From assembly GCA_964428935.1 (NCBI GenBank), contig CAYSAG010000204.1, positions 1-9,522 on the forward strand: DNA of 9,522 bases. Reading direction: 5' to 3'. Origin of the DNA: JAADHY01 sp964428935. GTDB lineage: Bacteria; Planctomycetota; Planctomycetia; Planctomycetales; Planctomycetaceae. The position numbers were made by a program, and so were the translations under genes. Shown in pieces: positions 1 to 5,891 of the stretch. Below the pieces are notes generated by a model. The model saw only the letters and a list, made by a program, of their open reading frames with translations. It did not search any database and was not told the DNA's origin. The first letter of the stretch is position 1, and the number at the start of each line of letters is the position of its first letter.

Positions 1-1125
1 ACCTCAAAACGGGACTACTACGAGGTGCTCGGTGTGTCCCGGGACGCCAGTCCCGAGGAAATCAAGAAGGCCTACAAGAAACTGGCGCTGAAGTACCACC
101 CGGACCGCAACCCCGGCGACCCGGAGGCGGTCGAGAAGTTCAAGGAGGCCGCCGAGGCGTACGAGGTGCTGAGCAACCCGGAGAAGCGGGCCCGCTACGA
201 CCGTTACGGACACGCGGGACTGTCCGGGGCCTACGCGGAGCCGTCTTTTACCGACATTGAGGACATTTTCGACCTGTTCGGCGACCTGTTCGAGGGGTTC
301 GGCTTTGGTCGCCGTCCGCGGTCGCGTCGCCGAGCGCAGGTCGGACGCAGCCTGGCGACGTCGGTCACCGTCGACCTGCTCGAGGCGGCCTACGGTTGCA
401 CGAAGACCATTGAGGTTCGACGGCAGGACCTTTGCTCCCAGTGTCGCGGCACCGGCGTGCGGCCCGGTTCGTCGCCGGTTCGCTGCGACTACTGCGGCGG
501 CTACGGACAGGTGGTTCAGGCACAAGGGTTCTTCCGTCTTCAGACCACGTGTCCGGCTTGCCGCGGCGAGGGGCAGGTGATTCGAGACCCGTGCCCGGAG
601 TGCCGTGGCAGTGGTCGCGTGCCGCGACGCGTGCAATTGGACGTCCGCATTCCCCCTGGCGTGGACACGGGAATGCAGCTGTGTCTGCGTGGTGAGGGCG
701 AGCCGGGGTTGCACGGCGGACCGCCGGGAGACCTTTACGTCGAGGTGCGAGTGCGCGAGCACCCGCTGTTTCGACGCGAGGGCAAGAACCTGGTCTGCCG
801 AGTGCCCATTACCTACGCCCAGGCGGCCCTCGGGGCCGAAATCGAAATCCCGACCCTCAACGGCCGACAGCCCTACCGAATTCCTCCGGGCACACAGCCG
901 GGCGAAGTGTTCCGAATCCGTCGCGGCGGAATGCCCGACCCACGCGGCGGACCGCCGGGCGACTTGTTAATCGAAGTGACCATTGACGTGCCCAAGAAAC
1001 TGAGCAAGCGAGAAGAACAGCTGTTGCGGGAATTGGCCGAAATCGAAAAGACGAACGTGACCCCGCACCGCAAGTCGTTTTTCGAGAAACTGCGAGACTG
1101 GTTTTCGGCACACGAGTCGCAGTAG
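1..1125 (+). CDS. dnaJ: Chaperone protein DnaJ (type I Hsp40), 5' partial
   Basis: Co-chaperone that delivers unfolded substrates to DnaK and stimulates its ATPase through the J domain; cytoplasmic. The frame is open from base 1, where TSKRDYYEVLG is the usual start of a DnaJ, so the ATG lies just outside the window and only a few residues are missing. The GTG at 25 is an internal Val codon, not a start. The J domain covers visible residues 4-70, with the HPD motif at 33-35. A short Gly/Phe region with DIFDLFGDLF follows. Four intact CxxCxGxG zinc motifs sit at visible Cys 145/148, 162/165, 184/187 and 198/201, offset by one from E. coli numbering. The C-terminal substrate-binding and dimerisation domains complete a 374-residue visible protein, close to the usual 375-380. 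It heads a same-strand group with grpE, 377 bp away. Identification is essentially certain. Confidence 0.97.
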   Translation, partial: TSKRDYYEVLGVSRDASPEEIKKAYKKLALKYHPDRNPGDPEAVEKFKEAAEAYEVLSNPEKRARYDRYGHAGLSGAYAEPSFTDIEDIFDLFGDLFEGFGFGRRPRSRRRAQVGRSLATSVTVDLLEAAYGCTKTIEVRRQDLCSQCRGTGVRPGSSPVRCDYCGGYGQVVQAQGFFRLQTTCPACRGEGQVIRDPCPECRGSGRVPRRVQLDVRIPPGVDTGMQLCLRGEGEPGLHGGPPGDLYVEVRVREHPLFRREGKNLVCRVPITYAQAALGAEIEIPTLNGRQPYRIPPGTQPGEVFRIRRGGMPDPRGGPPGDLLIEVTIDVPKKLSKREEQLLRELAEIEKTNVTPHRKSFFEKLRDWFSAHESQ

Positions 1126-1502
1126 CGCGTCCGCGGTCGGGCGGCCCGCGGCTTGTGACCGCTGGCACCGGTCAGTCCGGCAAGGGCTGACGGTCGTCGG
1201 GCTGCCGAGCCTGCGAGACTTGTCTCACGGGAAGACGCCGCGTCAACCACGGCGACGCCAGCGCTCCGGGCGGCTCGCCTGACTGCGCAGCCGGTCGGTC
1301 CCACAGCCGACCGCGGCCCGCAGAGAGCCGGGGAGTCAACAAGTCGGCCGACGGAAGCGGCCAGCCTGGCCGACCGCGGCGGACATGACCGTGTGGAGCG
1401 GACTGGGAACAAACAACTGCGGGTTCGAGTGGGGCGGTTGGTCGACCAACTCGCCTCGCGCGGACCAGAGTTCAAACGAAAAGGACGGGAGTGGTCGGAA
1501 CC
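1126..1502. other. Non-coding gap between dnaJ and grpE
   Basis: This 377-base stretch holds no reading frame with the codon style of the neighbours. It is very GC-rich, contains one ApT (in CATG near 1385) and no TpA. I found no convincing terminator with a T run and no tRNA. It presumably carries the end of the dnaJ transcript and the grpE promoter or leader, but I cannot place either. The gap is long for two genes whose products work together. Confidence 0.6.
1481..1491 (+). promoter_or_regulatory. Ribosome binding site(s) of grpE, start ambiguous
   Basis: AAGGA at 1481-1485 lies 5 bases before a GTG at 1491. GGGAG at 1487-1491 lies 11 bases before the in-frame ATG at 1503. Both pairings are plausible, so the sequence does not settle the grpE start. 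The two proteins differ by only four residues (MVGT). Confidence 0.5.
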
Positions 1503-2210
1503 ATGAGAGAGAAGGAACGCGAAGTTCCCGAGCAGAACCCACGGCCGGAGCAGCCGACGCCGGAAGAGGCGGCCCAGCAAGAGCCGCAGCAGCCTCAGCC
1601 GGCTTCGGGCAAGACGGAGGACCAGACGACGCAAAAGTTGGCGGAGGCCTCGTTGCGCGAGCAGCTTGAGGCCGCAATTGCCGAGCGAGACGCGAACTAC
1701 GACCGGTGGATGCGAGCCAGGGCGGAGCTGGAGAACTTCCGCAAGCGAACGGAACGGGAAGCCGAAGAGCTGCGGAAGTACCAAGCCTTCCAGCTCATTC
1801 GCGACCTCCTGCCCGCCCTGGACAACCTGGAACGGGCCATTGAGGCCGCGGAGGCCGAGTCGTCTGGTTCTCCGGAACAGCGACTGACTCAATTGACCGA
1901 GGGACTGCGAATGGTCCACCGGCAGTTCCTCGAAATTCTGGCCCGCTACGGCGCCAAGCCAATCGACGCGCTGAACAAGACGTTCGACCCGAACTACCAC
2001 GAGGCCGTCAGTCAGGTGGCCACGGACGAGCACCCACCCATGACGGTCGTGCAAGAAGTCGAGCGGGGCTACATGGTTCACGACCGGGTCGTTCGACCGA
2101 CGAAGGTCGTTGTCGCGAAAGCCCCAGAGCCGGCGGAGGGCGAGCAAGGAAGCGGTCAGCCGGGCCAGTCGAGCCCCGGCGAGGAGCAGCCGGACACGCC
2201 GGACAACTAG
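1503..2210 (+). CDS. grpE: Nucleotide exchange factor GrpE
   Basis: Dimeric co-chaperone that releases ADP from DnaK and so completes the DnaK-DnaJ cycle; cytoplasmic. From the ATG at 1503 it is 235 residues, somewhat longer than E. coli GrpE (197) because of low-complexity tails at both ends. The first ~50 residues are rich in Glu, Gln and Pro. A long charged helix follows (LEAAIAERDANYDRWMRARAE, then RKRTEREAEELRKY), matching the GrpE dimerisation coiled coil. The C-terminal beta domain carries the family signature: FDPNYHEAV, then GYMVHDRVVRPTKVVV, with Thr where many members have Ser or Ala. The acidic, Gly/Ser/Pro-rich tail is probably disordered. A GTG at 1491 with its own AAGGA would add four residues. 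A weak terminator-like hairpin lies downstream at 2290-2333. Confidence 0.95.
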   Translation: MREKEREVPEQNPRPEQPTPEEAAQQEPQQPQPASGKTEDQTTQKLAEASLREQLEAAIAERDANYDRWMRARAELENFRKRTEREAEELRKYQAFQLIRDLLPALDNLERAIEAAEAESSGSPEQRLTQLTEGLRMVHRQFLEILARYGAKPIDALNKTFDPNYHEAVSQVATDEHPPMTVVQEVERGYMVHDRVVRPTKVVVAKAPEPAEGEQGSGQPGQSSPGEEQPDTPDN

Positions 2211-2555
2211 AAACAGTCGGGACGGGCCGCCACACGCAGCGGCCAGCCGGTCGCGAAGGACGGTCAGTGGCCCCGGCCCGTCGCTCCTGACGCTCGGCGG
2301 CCGCCTCCGCGGCGTGCCGCTTTCGGCGTTTTTCCCTTCCTGGGCGTCGGGAGGCACTGAGCGAGTCCCGCCGAGCCCGAGAAAACGCTAACATTGTCGG
2401 AACTGGCGCGGAAGTTGCCGCTGTCGCGGACGAACCGACGGACGCTGGTGCCGGACGGAACCGAACGTTGTGCAACGACGGTTGTGTCGGGCAATTGACC
2501 GGGCGGCCCCAAGGCCGCTCGAAACCCTCTTGACCAGACAACAGGTGGAGAAAAC
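2211..2555. other. Non-coding gap between grpE and the FmdB-type gene
   Basis: This 345-base stretch contains no credible gene. It includes one candidate terminator hairpin (2290-2333). A small A/T-richer patch at 2380-2396 (GAAAACGCTAACATTG) could be part of a promoter, but I cannot match it to a good -35/-10 pair. The last bases hold the ribosome binding site of the next gene, AGGTGGAG at 2543-2550. Confidence 0.55.
2290..2333 (+). terminator. Possible rho-independent terminator of grpE
   Basis: ACGC (2290-2293) pairs with GCGT (2326-2329) and GCGGC (2297-2301) pairs with GCCGC (2316-2320), with an internal loop between the two stems. Five T follow at 2329-2333. An alternative 4-bp hairpin, GCGG-CGTG-CCGC, lies at 2309-2320. 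The stem is interrupted and the T run is short, so this is only a candidate. Confidence 0.3.
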
Positions 2556-2846
2556 ATGCCGACCTACGACTACGTTTGCCGCAAGTGCGGCCACGGGTGG
2601 GAGCTGTTTCAGTCCATGAAAGACAAGCCGGTGCGGAAGTGCCCGGCGTGCGGGAGCCGGTCGGCCGAGCGGCTGATTGGCACCGGCGCCGGAATCATTT
2701 TCCGCGGCTCCGGCTTCTACGTGACGGACTACCGGAGCAAGTCGTACAAAGAACGACAGAAGGCCGAGAAGCAGGCGGCCAAAGGAGGCTCGGACAGCCA
2801 GCCCAGCGGCTCCGACAAGTCGACGCCGAAGAGGAGTGACAAGTGA
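2556..2846 (+). CDS. FmdB-family putative regulatory zinc-ribbon protein
   Basis: Small 96-residue protein with the FmdB/CxxC zinc-ribbon fold. It opens with MPTYDYVCRKCGHGWELFQ, and the two metal-binding pairs are C8/C11 and C29/C32 (CPACGS). The following segment, RLIGTGAGIIFRGSGFYVTDY, is typical of the family. The tail from about residue 58 is Lys/Ser-rich and probably disordered. The family is named for a protein in formamidase/amidase gene clusters. Its molecular role is not established, and no amidase is nearby here, so that function should not be transferred. The start is supported by AGGTGGAG at 2543-2550, 5 bases before the ATG. It lies between the chaperone genes and the YacG-type gene, all on one strand. 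Family assignment is firm; function is unknown. Confidence 0.88.
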   Translation: MPTYDYVCRKCGHGWELFQSMKDKPVRKCPACGSRSAERLIGTGAGIIFRGSGFYVTDYRSKSYKERQKAEKQAAKGGSDSQPSGSDKSTPKRSDK

Positions 2847-3147
2847 GGCCGCTTCGGAGTCGGAGCCGTCGAGTGAGCGAGCTGGTTCCAGGCGTGCCGG
2901 CCCGCTGCGCGAGGCGGCTGTGCGCGTCGGACCGCCGGACACTGGGGCCGCGCTGACGTAGCCGGTCGGTCCGTCCGAAGTGTGGCGACGTGCCGGCGGG
3001 AGCAACCGTCTCTCGGCCGGAACGGGTCTGGACGAGCCGCGTCGGCGTTGGCCGGGAACGGCGAACAATTTCAGGTCAGCGGCGGCTCGTGCGACGCCAA
3101 CCAGTCCCTTGGCGTGTCGGGCCCATTCGGGCTGCTTCAGAGAAGAA
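2847..3147. other. Non-coding gap upstream of the YacG-type gene
   Basis: This 301-base stretch has no recognisable gene. The yacG frame stays open back to a GTG near 2980, but the extra 56 residues (Arg/Ala/Gly-rich, from WRRAGGSNR onward) resemble translated non-coding DNA, and YacG proteins begin shortly before their first CxxC. I see no convincing promoter or hairpin. Confidence 0.5.
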
Positions 3148-3390
3148 ATGACGAGCCCGACGACCTGTCCAATTTGCAACAAGCCTCTCGAGCCAGACGC
3201 GGCCCGAAACTCACGCTACTTTCCTTTCTGCAGCGAACGGTGCCGCTGGGTGGACCTTTTCCGTTGGCTCGACGGAAAGTACGCGATTGTCGAGCCGCTC
3301 GACCCGCAACGCTTGCTGGAAGAGACGAGCTCGGAGGTGGGCTTGGACGTCGACCAGCCGGGCAACGCAGACGCGGACGAGCAACCGTGA
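3148..3390 (+). CDS. yacG: YacG-type zinc protein (predicted DNA gyrase inhibitor)
   Basis: Small zinc protein of 80 residues. In E. coli, YacG binds GyrB and blocks gyrase from binding DNA; the same role here is inferred by family. Four zinc-ligand cysteines are in the family spacing: C7/C10 (CPIC) and C28/C32 (CSERC). They are followed by the diagnostic WVDLFRWLDGKYAI, which corresponds to the IDLGxW segment of E. coli YacG. The C-terminal ~30 residues are acidic, as in other members. E. coli YacG is 65 residues, so the length fits. I chose the ATG at 3148 because it places the first CxxC near the N-terminus. The ribosome binding site (AGAGAAG, immediately upstream) is weak. It is the last gene of the plus-strand group and converges on rpsT 185 bp away. 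Confidence 0.88.
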   Translation: MTSPTTCPICNKPLEPDAARNSRYFPFCSERCRWVDLFRWLDGKYAIVEPLDPQRLLEETSSEVGLDVDQPGNADADEQP

Positions 3391-3481
3391 CCGACGCCGT
3401 AAAACGGACGGGCCGAGCCAAGCCGTCTGCGTGTGCGGGCCGGCCGGGGTGTACCGCGTGGAGCCGCGCGTCTGGCCAGCG

Positions 3482-3498
3482 GCGCCGGGGTTCGGCGC
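3482..3498. terminator. Perfect stem-loop between convergent yacG and rpsT
   Basis: GCGCCG (3482-3487), loop GGGTT, CGGCGC (3493-3498): a perfect 6-bp GC stem in the 185-bp gap between two genes that end facing each other. Its position suits a bidirectional transcription end. It lacks a T run on either strand, so intrinsic termination is not shown, and in such GC-rich DNA it may be chance. Confidence 0.28.
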
Positions 3499-3575
3499 AA
3501 CAAGCAAGGCCGACACCGCCCAGCGCGGCGCCGGCCTGGGGTTTCGGAGGCGGAAATGGCCGCAGGCAGAACCGG

Positions 3576-3872
3576 CTAAGCCGACTGCTCCGCTTGCTGT
3601 TTCTCGGCCAGTTTCTTGTTCAACAGTTTCATGAGCCGCGACTTGGTCCGGGCGGCCTTGTTCGGGTGAATCAGGTGCTTGTCGGCCGCCTGGTCGAGCT
3701 TCTTGACTGCCAGTCGAATGGCCGCGTCCCGCTCCTCCGGTGGCGCGTCGTTCAAAATGGCCAACCGCGCCTTCTTGACGAAGGTCCGCAGAGCGGAACG
3801 TTGAGCCTTGTTTCGCTCGCGGCGTTTCTTGTTCTGTCGCAGTGCTTTCTTGGCGCTCTTAGTGTTCGGCAT
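3576..3872 (-). CDS. rpsT: 30S ribosomal protein S20
   Basis: Primary 16S rRNA-binding protein of the small ribosomal subunit. The 98-residue product is very basic and helical. It starts MPNTKSAKKALRQNKKRRER, the classic bacterial S20 N-terminus, and continues with RSALRTFVKKAR and a C-terminal helix containing HPNKAARTKSRLMKLLNKKL, also characteristic. Length is slightly above E. coli S20 (87) because of a short Gln/Ala/Glu tail. The ATG at 3872 is set by the conserved N-terminus; the upstream purine stretch (GAAGAAACGAGAC) gives only a weak ribosome binding site. It lies 255 bp downstream of the TPR gene on the same strand and faces yacG. Codon use matches its neighbours. Assignment is essentially certain. 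Confidence 0.97.
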   Translation of the reverse strand: MPNTKSAKKALRQNKKRRERNKAQRSALRTFVKKARLAILNDAPPEERDAAIRLAVKKLDQAADKHLIHPNKAARTKSRLMKLLNKKLAEKQQAEQSA

Positions 3873-4127
3873 GTCTCGTTTCTTCGTCTGCCTGAACCAG
3901 TTCCTGAACTACCGACGGTGTCCCCCGTTCTGACTTCGTCGGCCGCTTCCCGAGGCCGGGGCGTTGCTTCGACCTTTCGGTTCCAGCGCCGGCAGGCCAC
4001 CCGGTTCTGCTGCGCGGGAACGCGTCGTGTTCGGCCACTCCACAACCGCCAGTCGTCACGAACCCGCCCTGCCTCGAACCGGTCACCTGCGGAAGGTCAA
4101 GAGTTTACACACCCGGTCGCCGGCTGG
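3873..4127. other. Non-coding gap between the TPR gene and rpsT
   Basis: This 255-base stretch should contain the rpsT promoter and leader and the 3' end of the TPR transcript. It has no credible gene and no ApT at all. I could not assign promoter elements or a leader structure with confidence. Confidence 0.45.
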
Positions 4128-5552
4128 CTAGCCTTCCGACCCCTCTTCCGCGGACTGTCCACCGTCCTCGGCCTGCAGGGCCTCCAGTCGCTGCAAGGCG
4201 TCGCGGTACTCGTAGTCAATGGCCAGCACTTCGCTGTAGTGGTCCTCGGCCGCCGCCTTCTCCCCGGCCTGCTCGCAGATTCGTCCCAGACTGTAGTGGG
4301 CCCGCTTGAACAGGTTCGGGTGGTCCTGGGCGTTCAGGTACTGAAGGCTTTTCTCGAACTGGCGTCGAGCCAGTTGAGGTTTCTTGTCGGCGAGGAAACA
4401 CTCGCCCAGGCACACCAGCACCTCGCCGGCAATTCGCGTGTCCTTCACGCACTGCTGGAGCAGCGGAATGGCTTTGGCAATTTGTTTGACTCTCATGTAA
4501 CGCTGAGCCAGCTCGTACTTCAGCCTCAGGTTGGCCGGGTAGCGTTCCACGCGTTCGGCAAAGACTTGGATTTCCCGCCTGAGCAGCTCGCGGGCCAGTT
4601 CGGCGGCCTTTTTCTGGTCCTCCTCGTTGCCCGTTTCCGCCGCCTTGTCTTTCGCGTCTTCGACCTGCTTTCGCAGCCGCTCCAGCTCAACGTCCTCCAG
4701 CAGCTCCTTCACGCCGGGGTCGTCCTTCGCCAGTTCCACGGCCTTCTGGAGCAGCTCAATGGCTTCGTCCAGCTTCCGCTCGTCCCGGTAGTGTTGAGCC
4801 AGCTTGACGTAGTTGTCCGGGTTGTTCGGCTCTTTTCGAATGGCCCGTTTCAGGTCGGCTTCGACCGACACGCCCGGCCCGTCGACAGGGCCGGACTTGT
4901 CCATGCCGACTTTTTTCGCAACGGCCTGTTCGACGGTTACGCCGCGAGCGTCCTTGGCCTCCTGGTAGCCGCCCCGGTTGAGCACGTGAGCCGCCTGGAG
5001 CTCGTTGTACTTCATTCGAGCTTCGCTGTTGTGCGGGTCGAGTTTCATGAGGTGGGCCCAGATTTTCATGGCCTGCTGGTACTCACCCCGCTCCTCCAGC
5101 AAACGAGCGTACGCCTCGTTGTAGGCCTTGTTGTCCGGGTCCTCTTTCAGCGCGCACTGGTAGGCAAACGCCGCGACCTCCTGGTAGCCCAGGTTTTTGC
5201 AGGCTTCGGCCAGGTCGGCGTTGAGCTGAGCGTCCCACGGATTCAGCTGCAGCCCTTCCTCCGCGAGCCGTTCAACCGTCTGCCAGTCCTTCTGCATTTT
5301 GGCTTTCTTGATGCGGCCTTTCAGGGTCATGAGCCGCATGCCGGCCATTCGAGCACCGGTCTTGTTGTTGTTGTACTTCCGGTACTCCACACCCCGCAGC
5401 GTCTGGCGGTACAACAGGTTCTCGGGGACAAACAGCACGGCCTTCGAGAACATGTCAATGGCGTAGTCCCAGTTCTCCTTGGACATCGCCTCGGAGCCCT
5501 TCCGCCAGCACTCCGCGGCCAGGCGTTTCTTCTCTTCAATCGTGCCAGACAT
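4128..5552 (-). CDS. Tetratricopeptide repeat (TPR) protein
   Basis: A 474-residue soluble protein with no signal peptide or membrane segment, so probably a cytoplasmic scaffold or adaptor. TPR-like helix pairs are visible at about residues 14-47 (NWDYAIDMFSKAVLFVPEN), 107-140, 141-174 (GEYQQAMKIWAHLMKLDPHN), 242-275 (KLDEAIELLQKAVEL), 340-372, 378-404 and 415-448. A segment at about 48-90 rich in Lys, Arg and Asn (YRKYNNNK) separates the first repeat from the rest. A highly charged stretch at 280-338 could form a coiled coil, and the last ~15 residues are acidic. AGAGG (plus-strand 5559-5563) lies 6 bases before the ATG. I associate this type of protein with Planctomycetes, but the partner and process are unknown. 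It diverges from thrS; that intergenic region must hold both promoters. Confidence 0.85.
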   Translation of the reverse strand: MSGTIEEKKRLAAECWRKGSEAMSKENWDYAIDMFSKAVLFVPENLLYRQTLRGVEYRKYNNNKTGARMAGMRLMTLKGRIKKAKMQKDWQTVERLAEEGLQLNPWDAQLNADLAEACKNLGYQEVAAFAYQCALKEDPDNKAYNEAYARLLEERGEYQQAMKIWAHLMKLDPHNSEARMKYNELQAAHVLNRGGYQEAKDARGVTVEQAVAKKVGMDKSGPVDGPGVSVEADLKRAIRKEPNNPDNYVKLAQHYRDERKLDEAIELLQKAVELAKDDPGVKELLEDVELERLRKQVEDAKDKAAETGNEEDQKKAAELARELLRREIQVFAERVERYPANLRLKYELAQRYMRVKQIAKAIPLLQQCVKDTRIAGEVLVCLGECFLADKKPQLARRQFEKSLQYLNAQDHPNLFKRAHYSLGRICEQAGEKAAAEDHYSEVLAIDYEYRDALQRLEALQAEDGGQSAEEGSEG

Positions 5553-5891
5553 TCTGCGCCTCTGTGTGTTCGAACCGTGTGCGGAAACCGTCTGCTACCA
5601 ACGCTTTGCCGTCACCCGCTCCGTACTTTAGCACAAGCCCCCAGGCCTTTCCAGAAGCGGTGGACGGGCCGACCACCGACCGAAACGCCGCGACAAAGGG
5701 TCGAGCTCGCCCAGCCCACCCGCACTCGGACGGGCCGGACCGCTCGCGCCGACGCCCGTCCGGCCGGCTGTGCGGGTTGACGCCTTCCCCCTCACTGGCT
5801 AAGAAGCCCACGAGCCGGCGGCTGTGGAGCTGCCCCTCGTACCGGCAGCGGCCGTCCGAGCAACCCTGCAAGTCGGAAAGGACGCAGTCCA
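5553..5891. other. Divergent intergenic region between the TPR gene and thrS
   Basis: This 339-base region separates two divergent starts and should carry promoters for both. It contains no ApT before the thrS start codon. The A/T-richest patch is TACTTTAG near 5624-5631, but no well-spaced -35 partner is visible on either strand. I see no T-box-like leader before thrS. The thrS ribosome binding site GGAAAGGA lies at 5875-5882. Confidence 0.5.

Noticed and set aside
25..1125. GTG at 25 as the start of dnaJ
   Set aside because: The frame is open upstream to base 1 and encodes the conserved KRDYYE of the J domain, so the true start is outside the window.
1420..1445. tRNA-like GGTTCGAGT in the grpE leader
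   Set aside because: The flanking five-base arms do not pair and no acceptor, D or anticodon arms can be drawn.
873..2357. Minus-strand open frame of 494 codons opposite grpE and the end of dnaJ
   Set aside because: It overlaps two certain genes, its composition is biased and it has no motif or ribosome binding site.
1290..2972. Short repeat AGCCGGTCGGTCC at about 1290 and about 2959
   Set aside because: Thirteen bases shared between two very GC-rich gaps is weak. No third full copy, no regular placement and no symmetry were found.
2980..3147. N-terminal extension of the YacG-type protein from a GTG at 2980
   Set aside because: The extra 56 residues are Arg/Ala/Gly-rich with no family resemblance. 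YacG proteins begin a few residues before the first CxxC, which fits the ATG at 3148.
5604..5631. Promoter for thrS from TTTGCC and TACTTT
   Set aside because: The spacer is only about 13 bases and both elements match the consensus poorly.
2982..5780. Very long plus-strand open frame (932 codons) across rpsT and the TPR gene
   Set aside because: It is the antisense of two clearly identified genes. The length results from high GC, and the translation has no recognisable domain.
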